Virus record (IMG/VR): IMGVR_UViG_3300028840_006004
Location: 28,627 to 92,626 of that record
Source: a virus
DNA length: 64,000 nt
Direction: 5' to 3' (one strand)
Part shown: positions 1 to 9,735 of the stretch, piece after piece
How the letters are laid out: every line of letters starts with the position of its first letter
Numbering within the stretch: the stretch's first letter is position 1
Position numbers and translations under genes: made by a program
The notes under the pieces: generated by a model
What the model was told of the DNA's origin: nothing
Seen by the model: only the letters and a program-made list of their open reading frames with translations
Databases searched by the model: none

Positions 1-3000
1 TTCTAATGTAAAGAAAGGATCCCCTGACTTAGTTGTTTTAGTCATATCCACATTACCGAATATGGTTTGAACCAGGTTATAAAAGATTGTTTTACCAGCA
101 GGATTTGTTGCCTGTTTGGATGCAGGCCTGGTAAGCTCTTGAATAATGTAAGCATCAATGAGCTTTTTATTTTCAGCATAGGAAGCCTGTTCAACATCTT
201 TATAAATAGATAAACTCTTATTCTTCAGCTCACGCATTGTTTTGCTAACAGCGATATATACAGAATTAGGGATCTCACCATAAACAACATAAGGCTTCTC
301 TTCTCCTTCGATTATTTCAGACCCATCGAAATAACGGAATACTTTTCCAGCTTCACGCCTTGACATATAATAGTCGTGATATTCCATTAAGGTCTGATAC
401 ACTTTCTGAACTGCACTTTGGAACGAATGTACTCCAGCAAACTTTTCTTTAGCAGATACGGATTTACCTATACCGTAGAAAGAGAAGATCATTGGAGCAA
501 TGTTTCGTTCTGCCCAGAAATCTATATTCTCATTACTACCGAACAGGAATGTTTTCTGTTTACGTACTATATCAGTGTTGAATTCATTTTCGATATCAGC
601 TACTTTTGGGAAAATGATGGCTTCCGGATTAGATGGTATTTTATATTCGTTGTTGGCAAAGTATCCATCATCAACCTGAGCCAAAATAGTCTGGATATCG
701 CTGGAGAATAATTTGAATTTCGAGTACAACCATTTCTTAATCTGAAGAAGTACTCTGCCGATGTAGGTAGTTGGTCGATAATTTTCGTATTCAAACTTTT
801 CGGCAAGATACTCATGCGCATCGCCATAAGTTGCACCTGCAGGTAATTCTTTCTTTGCAGCATTGATCAGAGAAATTCTTTGTTTGTCACCCATTAAGTA
901 TTCGATAACAAAGTGAAGTGATTCGTGATCAGGAGTAGTTCCTTCAATTCCTTTACTTATCTGAGCGATCTTCATCAGACCGTTCTTAACAATTCCCCAG
1001 TGAGCTGTTCCCTTATAAATAATCAGTCCATCTTCAAAACCAAGATACTTCTGAGCATTCTCACTACCGATCAATTGTGCTATTCTCTGCAGTGCAGCTT
1101 CTTTTGAAATATAGGTAGTTTGACCTGGCACCCATTTCTTGCCATACTTTTTAAATCCAGTCTGGAATGGATTATCGTTATCACTTGTTTGACCTATATC
1201 TTCTTGTCCAGTCTTTGCGTCTTTTGGTTTTGGGCCAATGTTTGCAGATTTGCTACGAGCAACAGATTGGTTCACGCCAATAGTATTGGTTGTCAAATAT
1301 TCGACATTAACCTTCTTGCTATCATCATCGCGAACAATAACTGGGTAATAAAAGCGTAAAGGCCGTGACCTTCCTGCAATCTTTGTTGTTGCGGTAAGAT
1401 TTCCATTCTGATCAGCATAACGATTCTCAATCGCCTTAATAATATGCGGAACAGCTGCCTTGAGATTCAGGAGCCTTTGTTTATAGGTACCTCCTTTAAC
1501 CTGAATATTTTTATAAGTTACCCCGCTTTTAGAGGTAACTTCTTTTGTTTTGAAAAAACGCTCAAGATTAGGATCGGAAGCTATCATGGACGTAGCCATT
1601 TCTGAATTTGCATCCATCCATCTCGAGATTAACGATTCTCTTACAATACCATCCTGAGCACGTTTTGTTAACGCTTTAAATTCAGGATTATCTTCGATAT
1701 CCTCATTCCACATTTCCTCTATTTCCTGGACCAAAGCATCATATTTTTTCAACTCTTGAGTAGCGCCGGTAAAGAAAGATTTAATCACATCGATATCGCT
1801 CTCATTCGATTTTGGTGCTCTTTTCATTGGAGCAGCATCAAATATTACATCCACAATATTACCATCTGGATCTTTGAAACTGATCAGGATATTAAACCTG
1901 CCTCCTCGTTTGTCCCTGCTATATTTCAACGGAGTAATAAATCCTTCATCATCGAGATCTTGAACTAAGCTAAAACCATCATTTTGCATCTGTTCTAACA
2001 GACCGATAAAAGACATACGTTGCGCTCTGGAAGGCATCAGAAGATTTTTTTCAATCGTAACTTTCGTACCAGTAGTTCCCGGTGTTTGATTATTGTGAGC
2101 TTTATGAACCTGAACAAACTTGGCCACATTCATATCGATAGTATTCTCCAGTAATTCCTGGTTTTTAATTGACTTAGCAAAACTATCTTCCAAATATGCA
2201 TAAACAGCTTGCTTTGCATCTTTAAATGGCATTCCTAACCATTTATTGAACTCAGGAACTTTAGACAGCCAGTTGTCAGAGAATTTTTTATCCTTATTAT
2301 TAGGAACACGAGCCTCAGCCGGTGTATCGATACCAACGAAATCAAGGCCGAGCTCTTTCATTTGTTTTTTACTGATACCAATTTCTTTTGCTACAAAATC
2401 TAATTGTTCTTCAGTAAAGCGTATTTCAAATACGTTATTATAGATCTCACCTTCATAGGACCTGGTGCTACGATTTGGTACAGTATAAACTGCGCTTACA
2501 CGATAAATCTTGTCCAGGACTGACATCTTAGCCGGAAGTTTAGTGATCGCATCCAGTGATTTTAATTTCAGATCGAACCATTTATTTTTCTTACGATTAA
2601 ACATATTGGCACCTGAACCCATTTTCTTTTTCCACTCAGCCTCATTAAAATCAGGACTGGATTGTGGAGCAAGCATGTGTGTAACATAGATCGTGCGATC
2701 TGTTTTATATTCAATTGCACTACGCTCACGAATAAGTTCCGGAGTTCCTTCGACAGGATTCCAGATATTATGTGTTAAATAACTTTGCGGAACTGTAATT
2801 ATTTCTCCCGTTACCTGGTTTTCAAGATTAGCAATTAATCCGTTTTTATCAAGCAGAAGATCTCTAACAAAATAAGCTTCGCCCGTTTCTTTTTCTACAA
2901 TAGGATCAGAGGTAAATATATCTACACCATCTCCAAGATGAGCAACATCGATTTTGCGTTTTAAGGCAAAGAGAACGGTAGGATCCGCAATACGAAATTC

Positions 3001-6000
3001 AGTTCTTTTTAATCCAATTGCTTTGGCAACATCTTCAATAGGAACATCAGTTGATTCAACTTGATCAACAAAATATTCTGCTGGTAAATCACTTTTCTCA
3101 ATTTCTATCCAGGATTTACTATCAGCGATATTAACGTTGTACACATTGTTAACAATCCATCCTTTTTCTTCAGCAATGAACCGGTAGGTGTGGGCCAATG
3201 CTTGACCGTACTTATTCAGTTCTCTCGGGTGGAGTGTATAAGTTCGTGTAAATATGTCTACGATAGGATTTCCATTTTCATCATAACCGACAGTTTTGAT
3301 CATATATGGACTTCCTTGAATATCCAGATCTTTTGGTTTAATATTTGGACGATGGACGCTGAATTCATTATAACCCATAGTTTCTGCTACTTCTTGGGCA
3401 ACAGCGATCATTCTACGCTTAAAACCATTAACCCTTCCGTTCCATCTTGCGGTTCCTTTACCCTGATTCTCTTTATCAGCATCTTTCTCTTCCTTGTTCA
3501 TTGGACGATACTTTCTGATTAAAGAATCGAGCAGGTTTTCAATTGATTCAACTTCATCTTCTTTCGCTATCACGCGCTGGAAAGCAACATCAAATATTGC
3601 TCGGCGTTCTTTAAGTTGTTTATTCTCGAGAATTTGGCTTTCAGTTTTTTCCTGCTTATCCTGTAACCATTGAGCAGCTATGTCAGAAGCGTGACGGAAA
3701 CCGGGATATGTTTTTGTTTCAGTTGTTTTCTTGAATGCAGCTTCAGCATCATCAATATTATAACCACCATCTCCAAAATACATCTGCGAATCAACCTTAT
3801 ACAGGTCATCAAGTTTCGCTTTCTTTTTACCCTTACGTTTCTTTTTCTTCTTCTTTTTATCAGTGCCTTCTTCTTCGTCAGTAACTTCTTTTTCCTCAGT
3901 TCCAACGATTTCAAAATATGCAGCACGTTCCATTCGCTGTGCTGTTAAGCGGGCGAGCACATCCTCATCAGTTTCTATTGTTGTGGAATATCCACTGATA
4001 GGAGTATTGTCAGTAACTTTTCCTGAAATCTCAGGATTACCAAACATTTCAACATATTGTGAAGCGCGGGATACAGCAGTAAGCATAATTGCTACAGCGT
4101 CACCTTCTCTGCCACCACTTTCAGGTAATGCAAAAAGACCGGCATCGCCTTCAAGCATTGAAGCCATATCAAATGGAATGAATACCTGGTCAGCTTTCAA
4201 TCCTGAAGCATTATACTTAAATCGTTTTGAATCCTGGCGGATCTTCTTAGCATCATATTCAAGAGTGAATATTTTATCTTTATGCATTCCAAGCCTGTCA
4301 CCATACTTATCAATTAGCTGTTCCATATTTGCATAAGTAGGAACCAAAAGCATTTGTGTTTTACCGGTTTCATTTGCTTCAGCAAATTCAACTTGATCTA
4401 AAAAGTTTTGTACAATCTGATCAAGTCCCTCTGTCCTTTTAATATATCGAACACCGACATTACCATCAGGAGATGTTTTCCATTTAGTTTCGGTAGTTCC
4501 GATAGCTTCATCAATTTGTTCAGTAGTTACTCCAAGAGCCCTGCGATATCCTTCCTGTAATGCACGGATATAAATAATTCCTGTACGGAAAATCTGATTC
4601 AACGCATTTGTTTTCTCACCAAAATTATCAACAGGATATAATGCATGTGAGTTGTTTAAACTCTTTACCTGGCCTTCATCACCGAGAATAACTACACGTT
4701 TTTTATGTTCACGTTGCCATGATCTGAGTAAATTTCCTTCTTCTTTAGCATTTTCTTCAACTGGATCCGGAGCAGGAATGGTTGACCCTTCTTCATAAAT
4801 AATGATATCAGCATCCTTATAAAGATCCTCATTATTTACCAGATCGTGTGCCGGGATAAAAACAGGATTAATTGTAGCTTCGGAACCTATTTCTGAAAGC
4901 CGTGTATTGATTTCTTCAACAGCATCACTATGAATTTTTTCTACTCCTTTTGTAGGAATAATGTAGAGTACATCAATAGCTTTGTTTTCCAGCGCTGCAT
5001 AATATAACAAAGCATTCTTCGCTACCATTGCGCTTTTACCACTACCTGCATAACCACGTACAAATAGGGTATGATCGATAAGCATTTCCCTGGTTCCTTC
5101 AGGATAGTTCCAGTCTTCTTTATCCTGGGACTGCATGAAAGCAACAACATCAACAATAGCATCCAGTTGCTCGAATGTTTCCAGGTCGTCATTATTAGCT
5201 TTTGTAAGATTATTCAAGTTGAGCTTCTCAGCCTGAGCAAGCATCTGTCTTCTGGTATTGGTCTTTCCATTACCAAGTGAATTTGCTACTGATAAGAATT
5301 GGAAATAGCTAAAAGTATAGAGCGAATATTCATATTCTTCCTGTCTGAATTTTTGTTCCTGAATATATTCAGAAGCGCTTTTCTTTCCGCCTTCTTTTTT
5401 ATAATCAGAGAAAGATTTCCATACAACTCTACCGTCATCATATTTTCTAACCGAAGCAAGTCCATCGTATGTCCCGGAAGACATATTGTATACAGGCTCA
5501 TCGGCAATCTCGGTGCTTATGTAAGGAAGTTCATTATTGGAAGTTTTTTTAACATGCTCAATAAAACCACCAAGTTTACCCGAGAAAATCTCTTCGATGT
5601 CCATTAGCTCTTTATCAATTAAAGCAATAGCGGCTTTTACACTATTTTTTTCAGGAGATTTTCCATCTGACGTATAAATGCTATTGTAATAGAGAGGGTA
5701 TAATTGTTCCGGATAAACATGATCATTGTCAGCATTTTCAACATCAGAAGTGGTTTTGTACTTACTGATTGTCTTTTTTATGATTTCACTGATCTTTCTG
5801 CTTTTGTTGGTGACAGTAGCAATATCGTCCTTTGTGAGTTTATGTTTAATGTCATCGTTACCCGCATCGATAGCAACAGATCTCATGTGATGAAGCATCC
5901 TGGACTGGTTTCCAAGTTTAACTTTCACGCTTTCACGTTCAGTACTTGCTGACTCCAGCCGTTTATCCATCTTCCACGAATCATTGATCACTTTCTTGAA

Positions 6001-9000
6001 CCGCTTAACGAATTCATCGATGAACTGACGTTCTTCTCCAAATGGATCCAATCGCCATTTTGAATTATCGTCTTGGTGATAAATCGAGTGCTCGTTGCCT
6101 TGACCTGAAGGTAATTTCTCAATATGATTCTGGGTAACATCTACCATTAATTCCATCATTGTGGTAATTGTATCCAGTAATTGATCAGCAATATCAAGTT
6201 TATTAATCCACTCTGCTCCATTGTCGATCGGGAGATTTGGATTTCCGAATACAATCTGAGCGTCATTGATGATATCAGCAATGGAGGTTTCAGCTCCATT
6301 TGATAATGTGAATTTATTATTCAGCATTCCCAGTAAAAGTCCCAGCTTATATGTACCGATCTTTGCATCACGGAAAGCCTGCGATCTGCCATCCTCATCA
6401 ATTTCAAATAGATCCTTGATAGTTTGAGGCGCATTACGAAGCATTTCTCTTAAATGTTCCTGCATAACAACTTCAGGCATCGCATCAATTGTACCCTCAT
6501 ATTTAGCCAGTATACCGGCATCACGCTTAGTATTGAATTGTTCGACATCAGCTACTCTCTGAGCAAGATCACCTTCATCTACAATATCATCACCTATTCC
6601 TGTTTCAACAGGTTTTCCTTCGATAACTTCAACTGCATTATCATAAATCAGATTCATTATTTCGACAGCTCTCTTACCCTGCTCAAGCGCACCGGTAAAT
6701 ACGCCAACAGCGGTTTCATCATAGAGCATCGCTTTTACATTGCCGAATACCTTAACAGCATTTTCGATATACTTATTGATTTCAGTATTCAAACGCTGTC
6801 CCTTCTTAATCATTTGTCTGCCATATTCCCCTCTGGCAATAACTTCATTGATAGCATCCACTATCCCAAGACCAGTTTTCTTTGGAAATAATACTGCTGG
6901 TTTTCCTTCGCCTTCTTCAATTGTTGTTGCAACTTCACGACCAGCTGTTTCGGAAACACCTGCCTCTTCCTGAATTCTAATTTCCTCTTCCCATTCTGCT
7001 ATCTGAGCATCGAGCCCTTCATCCTTGCTTCCACGTTTTTTCCTGGCTTTCATATCAGCCAGTTCTTTACGTAATACTGTCAATGGTTTTGCAACCTTAG
7101 CTGCAGCTTTTCCTTTTTTAGGAGGCTGTTCCAAGACTTCTTCAAAGTCAAATGTTTCACCCTCGATCCTTGCCATTTCAGCAAGCGGTGACTGTAGGTC
7201 AAGATTTTCCAGATTACTTTCCTGCGCCCTGGAATTGTGAGCATCAATTACTGACTGAAGACCATTCGGTCCCCATTCTTTAAGAGCTTTGGTCAGCATT
7301 TCCCATACAGGATATATTTTACGATCATTCAACGCCTCGAGTATTACCTGGCTGGTTGAATTTTTGATCTTTTTCATTTCCTTTTGGTAGGCATCTACTG
7401 GAACAACATCACCATAACGTTCCTCGATATTCTTCTTGGCTTTTTCAGAGATCAGTACATCAACTGCATACAGACCGTTCATTTTTTCAGTGAATACTTG
7501 AGAGGTAGTAACCTCAACACCATCAACTACATTGGTCTTTTTTTCTGTAAGCATTTTCTCATAAGCATCATTACGTTCAATCCAGGCTTGAATTTCCTTT
7601 TCGTCAGTAATACGCTTAACACCTATTTTATCCCATTCAGCATTAAGAGCCTGCTCTCTCGCTTCAGGTTCTAATTGCTCATTATCCATAATCGCCAAAA
7701 TCCCTTTAAGGGATTTGGTTGTTTCTTTTGTCTGTAAAAGGTCGAACAGAAAAGATTTATCACCTCCGAGTGTTTTTATTAACTCAGGATTATCCAGATT
7801 ATGTTCATTGATTGCGGCAACATAATATTCAAGATCTTGACGGAAACCTACTTTAACATCATCTCCGACATTTTTTTCGAGATGGCCCATCTTAACCCAG
7901 CTGTCCACCATACCATCAATTTTATCGAATACGGTAGGATCATCTTTGGCTCTCATAGCAAGATCCATCATCTGTTGTCCCTGGCGATTTTGACCTGCAG
8001 TAATATTATGAGCGATACCCATAGTAAAAGTAGATGATAGAAACGCAATAGCAGGCTCCTCCCAACTGAAACTCTCATCAAGCGTTCTGGATCCATCGAG
8101 GATACCTTTAGAAAATTCGATTTGACGCTCAATTTTCCTCTTCTCTTTCTCGTTCACACGATCAATTGTAATACCATTGGAATTCTTCATGGCATAATCA
8201 CCACCAGGTAGCGGATCGAATGTAGCACCTCCATTCTTACGGAGATTATTTTTAGCCATATTCCTTTCAATAGCATTAAAAAGCGAAGCGAAAGTCATGT
8301 GACCTACACCCTCAGCTGCCTCTTCAAAACCTTCTTCAACACCTGCGCCTACAGCTTTGCCTGCTCCTTTAAGCAATCCTTTTCCCGCAGCCATCTTATG
8401 AAAGTTCCTTCTCAAAGCTCCAGTATATTTATTGGCCCAGAATCCTTTTGCCGGCATTTCTAATGCTTCAGCTTCAGCTAATCCTTTTACCATTCCTCCG
8501 GACACATCCTCGATTACTTCGGCTGCAGAAACTCTACTGAGATTATTAAATATTCTCTGTCCTTGCTTCACACCAAATCTTTGTACAAGGTTAGCTGAGA
8601 TAATATTTTCTGAACCGTGAGTAATAAGTCCGAACATTAATCCCATTGCTTCAGCCTCCTGGGCTGAGTATCCTTTTCTGACAAGATCATTACGTGTAAG
8701 ATCATATACTGTAAGAGATCCTATACTGATTGACATTTGAGTAGCAAGTTTGGTTCCGACACCAGCTGCGCCCAGGGAGAAACCTGATGCGATCATCGGT
8801 AAGAATTGACCAACTCCGTCCCAAAATGAATACAATATTGAATTGGCATTATCAAACACACCTACAGCTTCGTCATAATTTTGACGTTGCATTGCTGAGG
8901 CTGCATTTGACCATTGGTTCGCAAGATCATTTAATTGACTTGCGTTGACCGCTTCTGTATAAGAACGATCTGTACCGACCATCAAAGCCGGTGCTGCAAC

Positions 9001-9735
9001 AGCATTAAGTACATGGAGTAATCCACCTCCAGCCTGAACAGTTTTTCCTACTGCGCCAGAAATAGTACCTCGAGATGCAGATCCTAACCAGGTAGAGTTT
9101 AGCTCCCGCGCTCCTCCTACCCATTCATAAGGTTTAATCTTAGCAGGATCCCCGAGCTCACCATCCTTGAGCTCCCGATAAACCCATGTATTTAGTTTTT
9201 CATCCCACTCATTCTGAAGTTTATTTGTGTTGGAACGTTTGTCGTATTCCTCTAATGGAAGAAGAATACCATTACGATCATAATAAAGCTCATTCTTTTC
9301 AGCGATCTGATCCTGATGTTCTATGATTACTGGTTGTTCAAGTCCAAGAAAATTGGCATAATTGGAAGGGCCTGTATTAATCCAGGATTCATCTTTATCG
9401 AACCATTTTAACTGGCCTTTCTCAGCCTCGGTTCCACCACCCGTATCATAAGTGCCTTCATAATCATAAAGATTCCACCTGCGGTTTTTATAAATATCAA
9501 ATTCCGCCTGCGCATGACCATAAGCAAATTTAAGATCTTCTTCAGGTATTTCCTTATCGGTTTTTGACTGCATTAAGGTAGAGAATTCCTCGTATGATTC
9601 GAGCTCTACCGGTAAATTGAAGTTTTTTTCTGCCTGGTAGATTGCTGTCAAGTCATGTTCCTGCATACGCGATTGGACATAATTGATCGCTGTTGGCTGC
9701 CTACCCTGGCCGTCACTTCCTGCTAATTTTGTCAT
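1..9735 (-). CDS. Giant ejected 'polyvalent' protein, SF1 helicase plus zincin (partial, runs off left edge)
   Basis: Open from the ATG at 9735 to the window edge, at least 3,245 residues and incomplete at its C-terminus. The start overlaps the upstream stop as ATGA. Residues about 195-490 are rich in Gly, Ala and hydrophobic residues and could be membrane-active. A complete SF1 (Pif1/RecD/Dda-like) helicase follows: GYAGSGKS (from 1561), IIIYEEGS (1647-1649 is YEE), GDEGQ (1685) and LTAVSRASQYVEMFG (1885). A Lys-rich linker lies near 1957-1971. A HESLH zinc-peptidase motif is at 2937-2941, with AHEYLAEKFEYE about 30 residues on as a possible third ligand region. It is last in a run of internal virion proteins, so I infer ejection into the cell with the DNA. 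Multi-domain proteins of this kind are known as large polyvalent proteins. No RNA polymerase motif was seen in the visible part. Confidence 0.85.
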   Translation of the reverse strand, partial: MTKLAGSDGQGRQPTAINYVQSRMQEHDLTAIYQAEKNFNLPVELESYEEFSTLMQSKTDKEIPEEDLKFAYGHAQAEFDIYKNRRWNLYDYEGTYDTGGGTEAEKGQLKWFDKDESWINTGPSNYANFLGLEQPVIIEHQDQIAEKNELYYDRNGILLPLEEYDKRSNTNKLQNEWDEKLNTWVYRELKDGELGDPAKIKPYEWVGGARELNSTWLGSASRGTISGAVGKTVQAGGGLLHVLNAVAAPALMVGTDRSYTEAVNASQLNDLANQWSNAASAMQRQNYDEAVGVFDNANSILYSFWDGVGQFLPMIASGFSLGAAGVGTKLATQMSISIGSLTVYDLTRNDLVRKGYSAQEAEAMGLMFGLITHGSENIISANLVQRFGVKQGQRIFNNLSRVSAAEVIEDVSGGMVKGLAEAEALEMPAKGFWANKYTGALRRNFHKMAAGKGLLKGAGKAVGAGVEEGFEEAAEGVGHMTFASLFNAIERNMAKNNLRKNGGATFDPLPGGDYAMKNSNGITIDRVNEKEKRKIERQIEFSKGILDGSRTLDESFSWEEPAIAFLSSTFTMGIAHNITAGQNRQGQQMMDLAMRAKDDPTVFDKIDGMVDSWVKMGHLEKNVGDDVKVGFRQDLEYYVAAINEHNLDNPELIKTLGGDKSFLFDLLQTKETTKSLKGILAIMDNEQLEPEAREQALNAEWDKIGVKRITDEKEIQAWIERNDAYEKMLTEKKTNVVDGVEVTTSQVFTEKMNGLYAVDVLISEKAKKNIEERYGDVVPVDAYQKEMKKIKNSTSQVILEALNDRKIYPVWEMLTKALKEWGPNGLQSVIDAHNSRAQESNLENLDLQSPLAEMARIEGETFDFEEVLEQPPKKGKAAAKVAKPLTVLRKELADMKARKKRGSKDEGLDAQIAEWEEEIRIQEEAGVSETAGREVATTIEEGEGKPAVLFPKKTGLGIVDAINEVIARGEYGRQMIKKGQRLNTEINKYIENAVKVFGNVKAMLYDETAVGVFTGALEQGKRAVEIMNLIYDNAVEVIEGKPVETGIGDDIVDEGDLAQRVADVEQFNTKRDAGILAKYEGTIDAMPEVVMQEHLREMLRNAPQTIKDLFEIDEDGRSQAFRDAKIGTYKLGLLLGMLNNKFTLSNGAETSIADIINDAQIVFGNPNLPIDNGAEWINKLDIADQLLDTITTMMELMVDVTQNHIEKLPSGQGNEHSIYHQDDNSKWRLDPFGEERQFIDEFVKRFKKVINDSWKMDKRLESASTERESVKVKLGNQSRMLHHMRSVAIDAGNDDIKHKLTKDDIATVTNKSRKISEIIKKTISKYKTTSDVENADNDHVYPEQLYPLYYNSIYTSDGKSPEKNSVKAAIALIDKELMDIEEIFSGKLGGFIEHVKKTSNNELPYISTEIADEPVYNMSSGTYDGLASVRKYDDGRVVWKSFSDYKKEGGKKSASEYIQEQKFRQEEYEYSLYTFSYFQFLSVANSLGNGKTNTRRQMLAQAEKLNLNNLTKANNDDLETFEQLDAIVDVVAFMQSQDKEDWNYPEGTREMLIDHTLFVRGYAGSGKSAMVAKNALLYYAALENKAIDVLYIIPTKGVEKIHSDAVEEINTRLSEIGSEATINPVFIPAHDLVNNEDLYKDADIIIYEEGSTIPAPDPVEENAKEEGNLLRSWQREHKKRVVILGDEGQVKSLNNSHALYPVDNFGEKTNALNQIFRTGIIYIRALQEGYRRALGVTTEQIDEAIGTTETKWKTSPDGNVGVRYIKRTEGLDQIVQNFLDQVEFAEANETGKTQMLLVPTYANMEQLIDKYGDRLGMHKDKIFTLEYDAKKIRQDSKRFKYNASGLKADQVFIPFDMASMLEGDAGLFALPESGGREGDAVAIMLTAVSRASQYVEMFGNPEISGKVTDNTPISGYSTTIETDEDVLARLTAQRMERAAYFEIVGTEEKEVTDEEEGTDKKKKKKKRKGKKKAKLDDLYKVDSQMYFGDGGYNIDDAEAAFKKTTETKTYPGFRHASDIAAQWLQDKQEKTESQILENKQLKERRAIFDVAFQRVIAKEDEVESIENLLDSLIRKYRPMNKEEKDADKENQGKGTARWNGRVNGFKRRMIAVAQEVAETMGYNEFSVHRPNIKPKDLDIQGSPYMIKTVGYDENGNPIVDIFTRTYTLHPRELNKYGQALAHTYRFIAEEKGWIVNNVYNVNIADSKSWIEIEKSDLPAEYFVDQVESTDVPIEDVAKAIGLKRTEFRIADPTVLFALKRKIDVAHLGDGVDIFTSDPIVEKETGEAYFVRDLLLDKNGLIANLENQVTGEIITVPQSYLTHNIWNPVEGTPELIRERSAIEYKTDRTIYVTHMLAPQSSPDFNEAEWKKKMGSGANMFNRKKNKWFDLKLKSLDAITKLPAKMSVLDKIYRVSAVYTVPNRSTRSYEGEIYNNVFEIRFTEEQLDFVAKEIGISKKQMKELGLDFVGIDTPAEARVPNNKDKKFSDNWLSKVPEFNKWLGMPFKDAKQAVYAYLEDSFAKSIKNQELLENTIDMNVAKFVQVHKAHNNQTPGTTGTKVTIEKNLLMPSRAQRMSFIGLLEQMQNDGFSLVQDLDDEGFITPLKYSRDKRGGRFNILISFKDPDGNIVDVIFDAAPMKRAPKSNESDIDVIKSFFTGATQELKKYDALVQEIEEMWNEDIEDNPEFKALTKRAQDGIVRESLISRWMDANSEMATSMIASDPNLERFFKTKEVTSKSGVTYKNIQVKGGTYKQRLLNLKAAVPHIIKAIENRYADQNGNLTATTKIAGRSRPLRFYYPVIVRDDDSKKVNVEYLTTNTIGVNQSVARSKSANIGPKPKDAKTGQEDIGQTSDNDNPFQTGFKKYGKKWVPGQTTYISKEAALQRIAQLIGSENAQKYLGFEDGLIIYKGTAHWGIVKNGLMKIAQISKGIEGTTPDHESLHFVIEYLMGDKQRISLINAAKKELPAGATYGDAHEYLAEKFEYENYRPTTYIGRVLLQIKKWLYSKFKLFSSDIQTILAQVDDGYFANNEYKIPSNPEAIIFPKVADIENEFNTDIVRKQKTFLFGSNENIDFWAERNIAPMIFSFYGIGKSVSAKEKFAGVHSFQSAVQKVYQTLMEYHDYYMSRREAGKVFRYFDGSEIIEGEEKPYVVYGEIPNSVYIAVSKTMRELKNKSLSIYKDVEQASYAENKKLIDAYIIQELTRPASKQATNPAGKTIFYNLVQTIFGNVDMTKTTKSGDPFFTLE

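Noticed and set aside
3678-3926. Lys/Arg-rich minus-strand ORF
   Set aside because: It is a frame-shifted shadow of the Lys-rich linker of the giant protein.
1-9735. Virion RNA polymerase in the giant protein
   Set aside because: crAss-like phages carry one in giant proteins, but no DxDxD-type or single-subunit polymerase motif was seen in the visible part; it may lie beyond the left edge.
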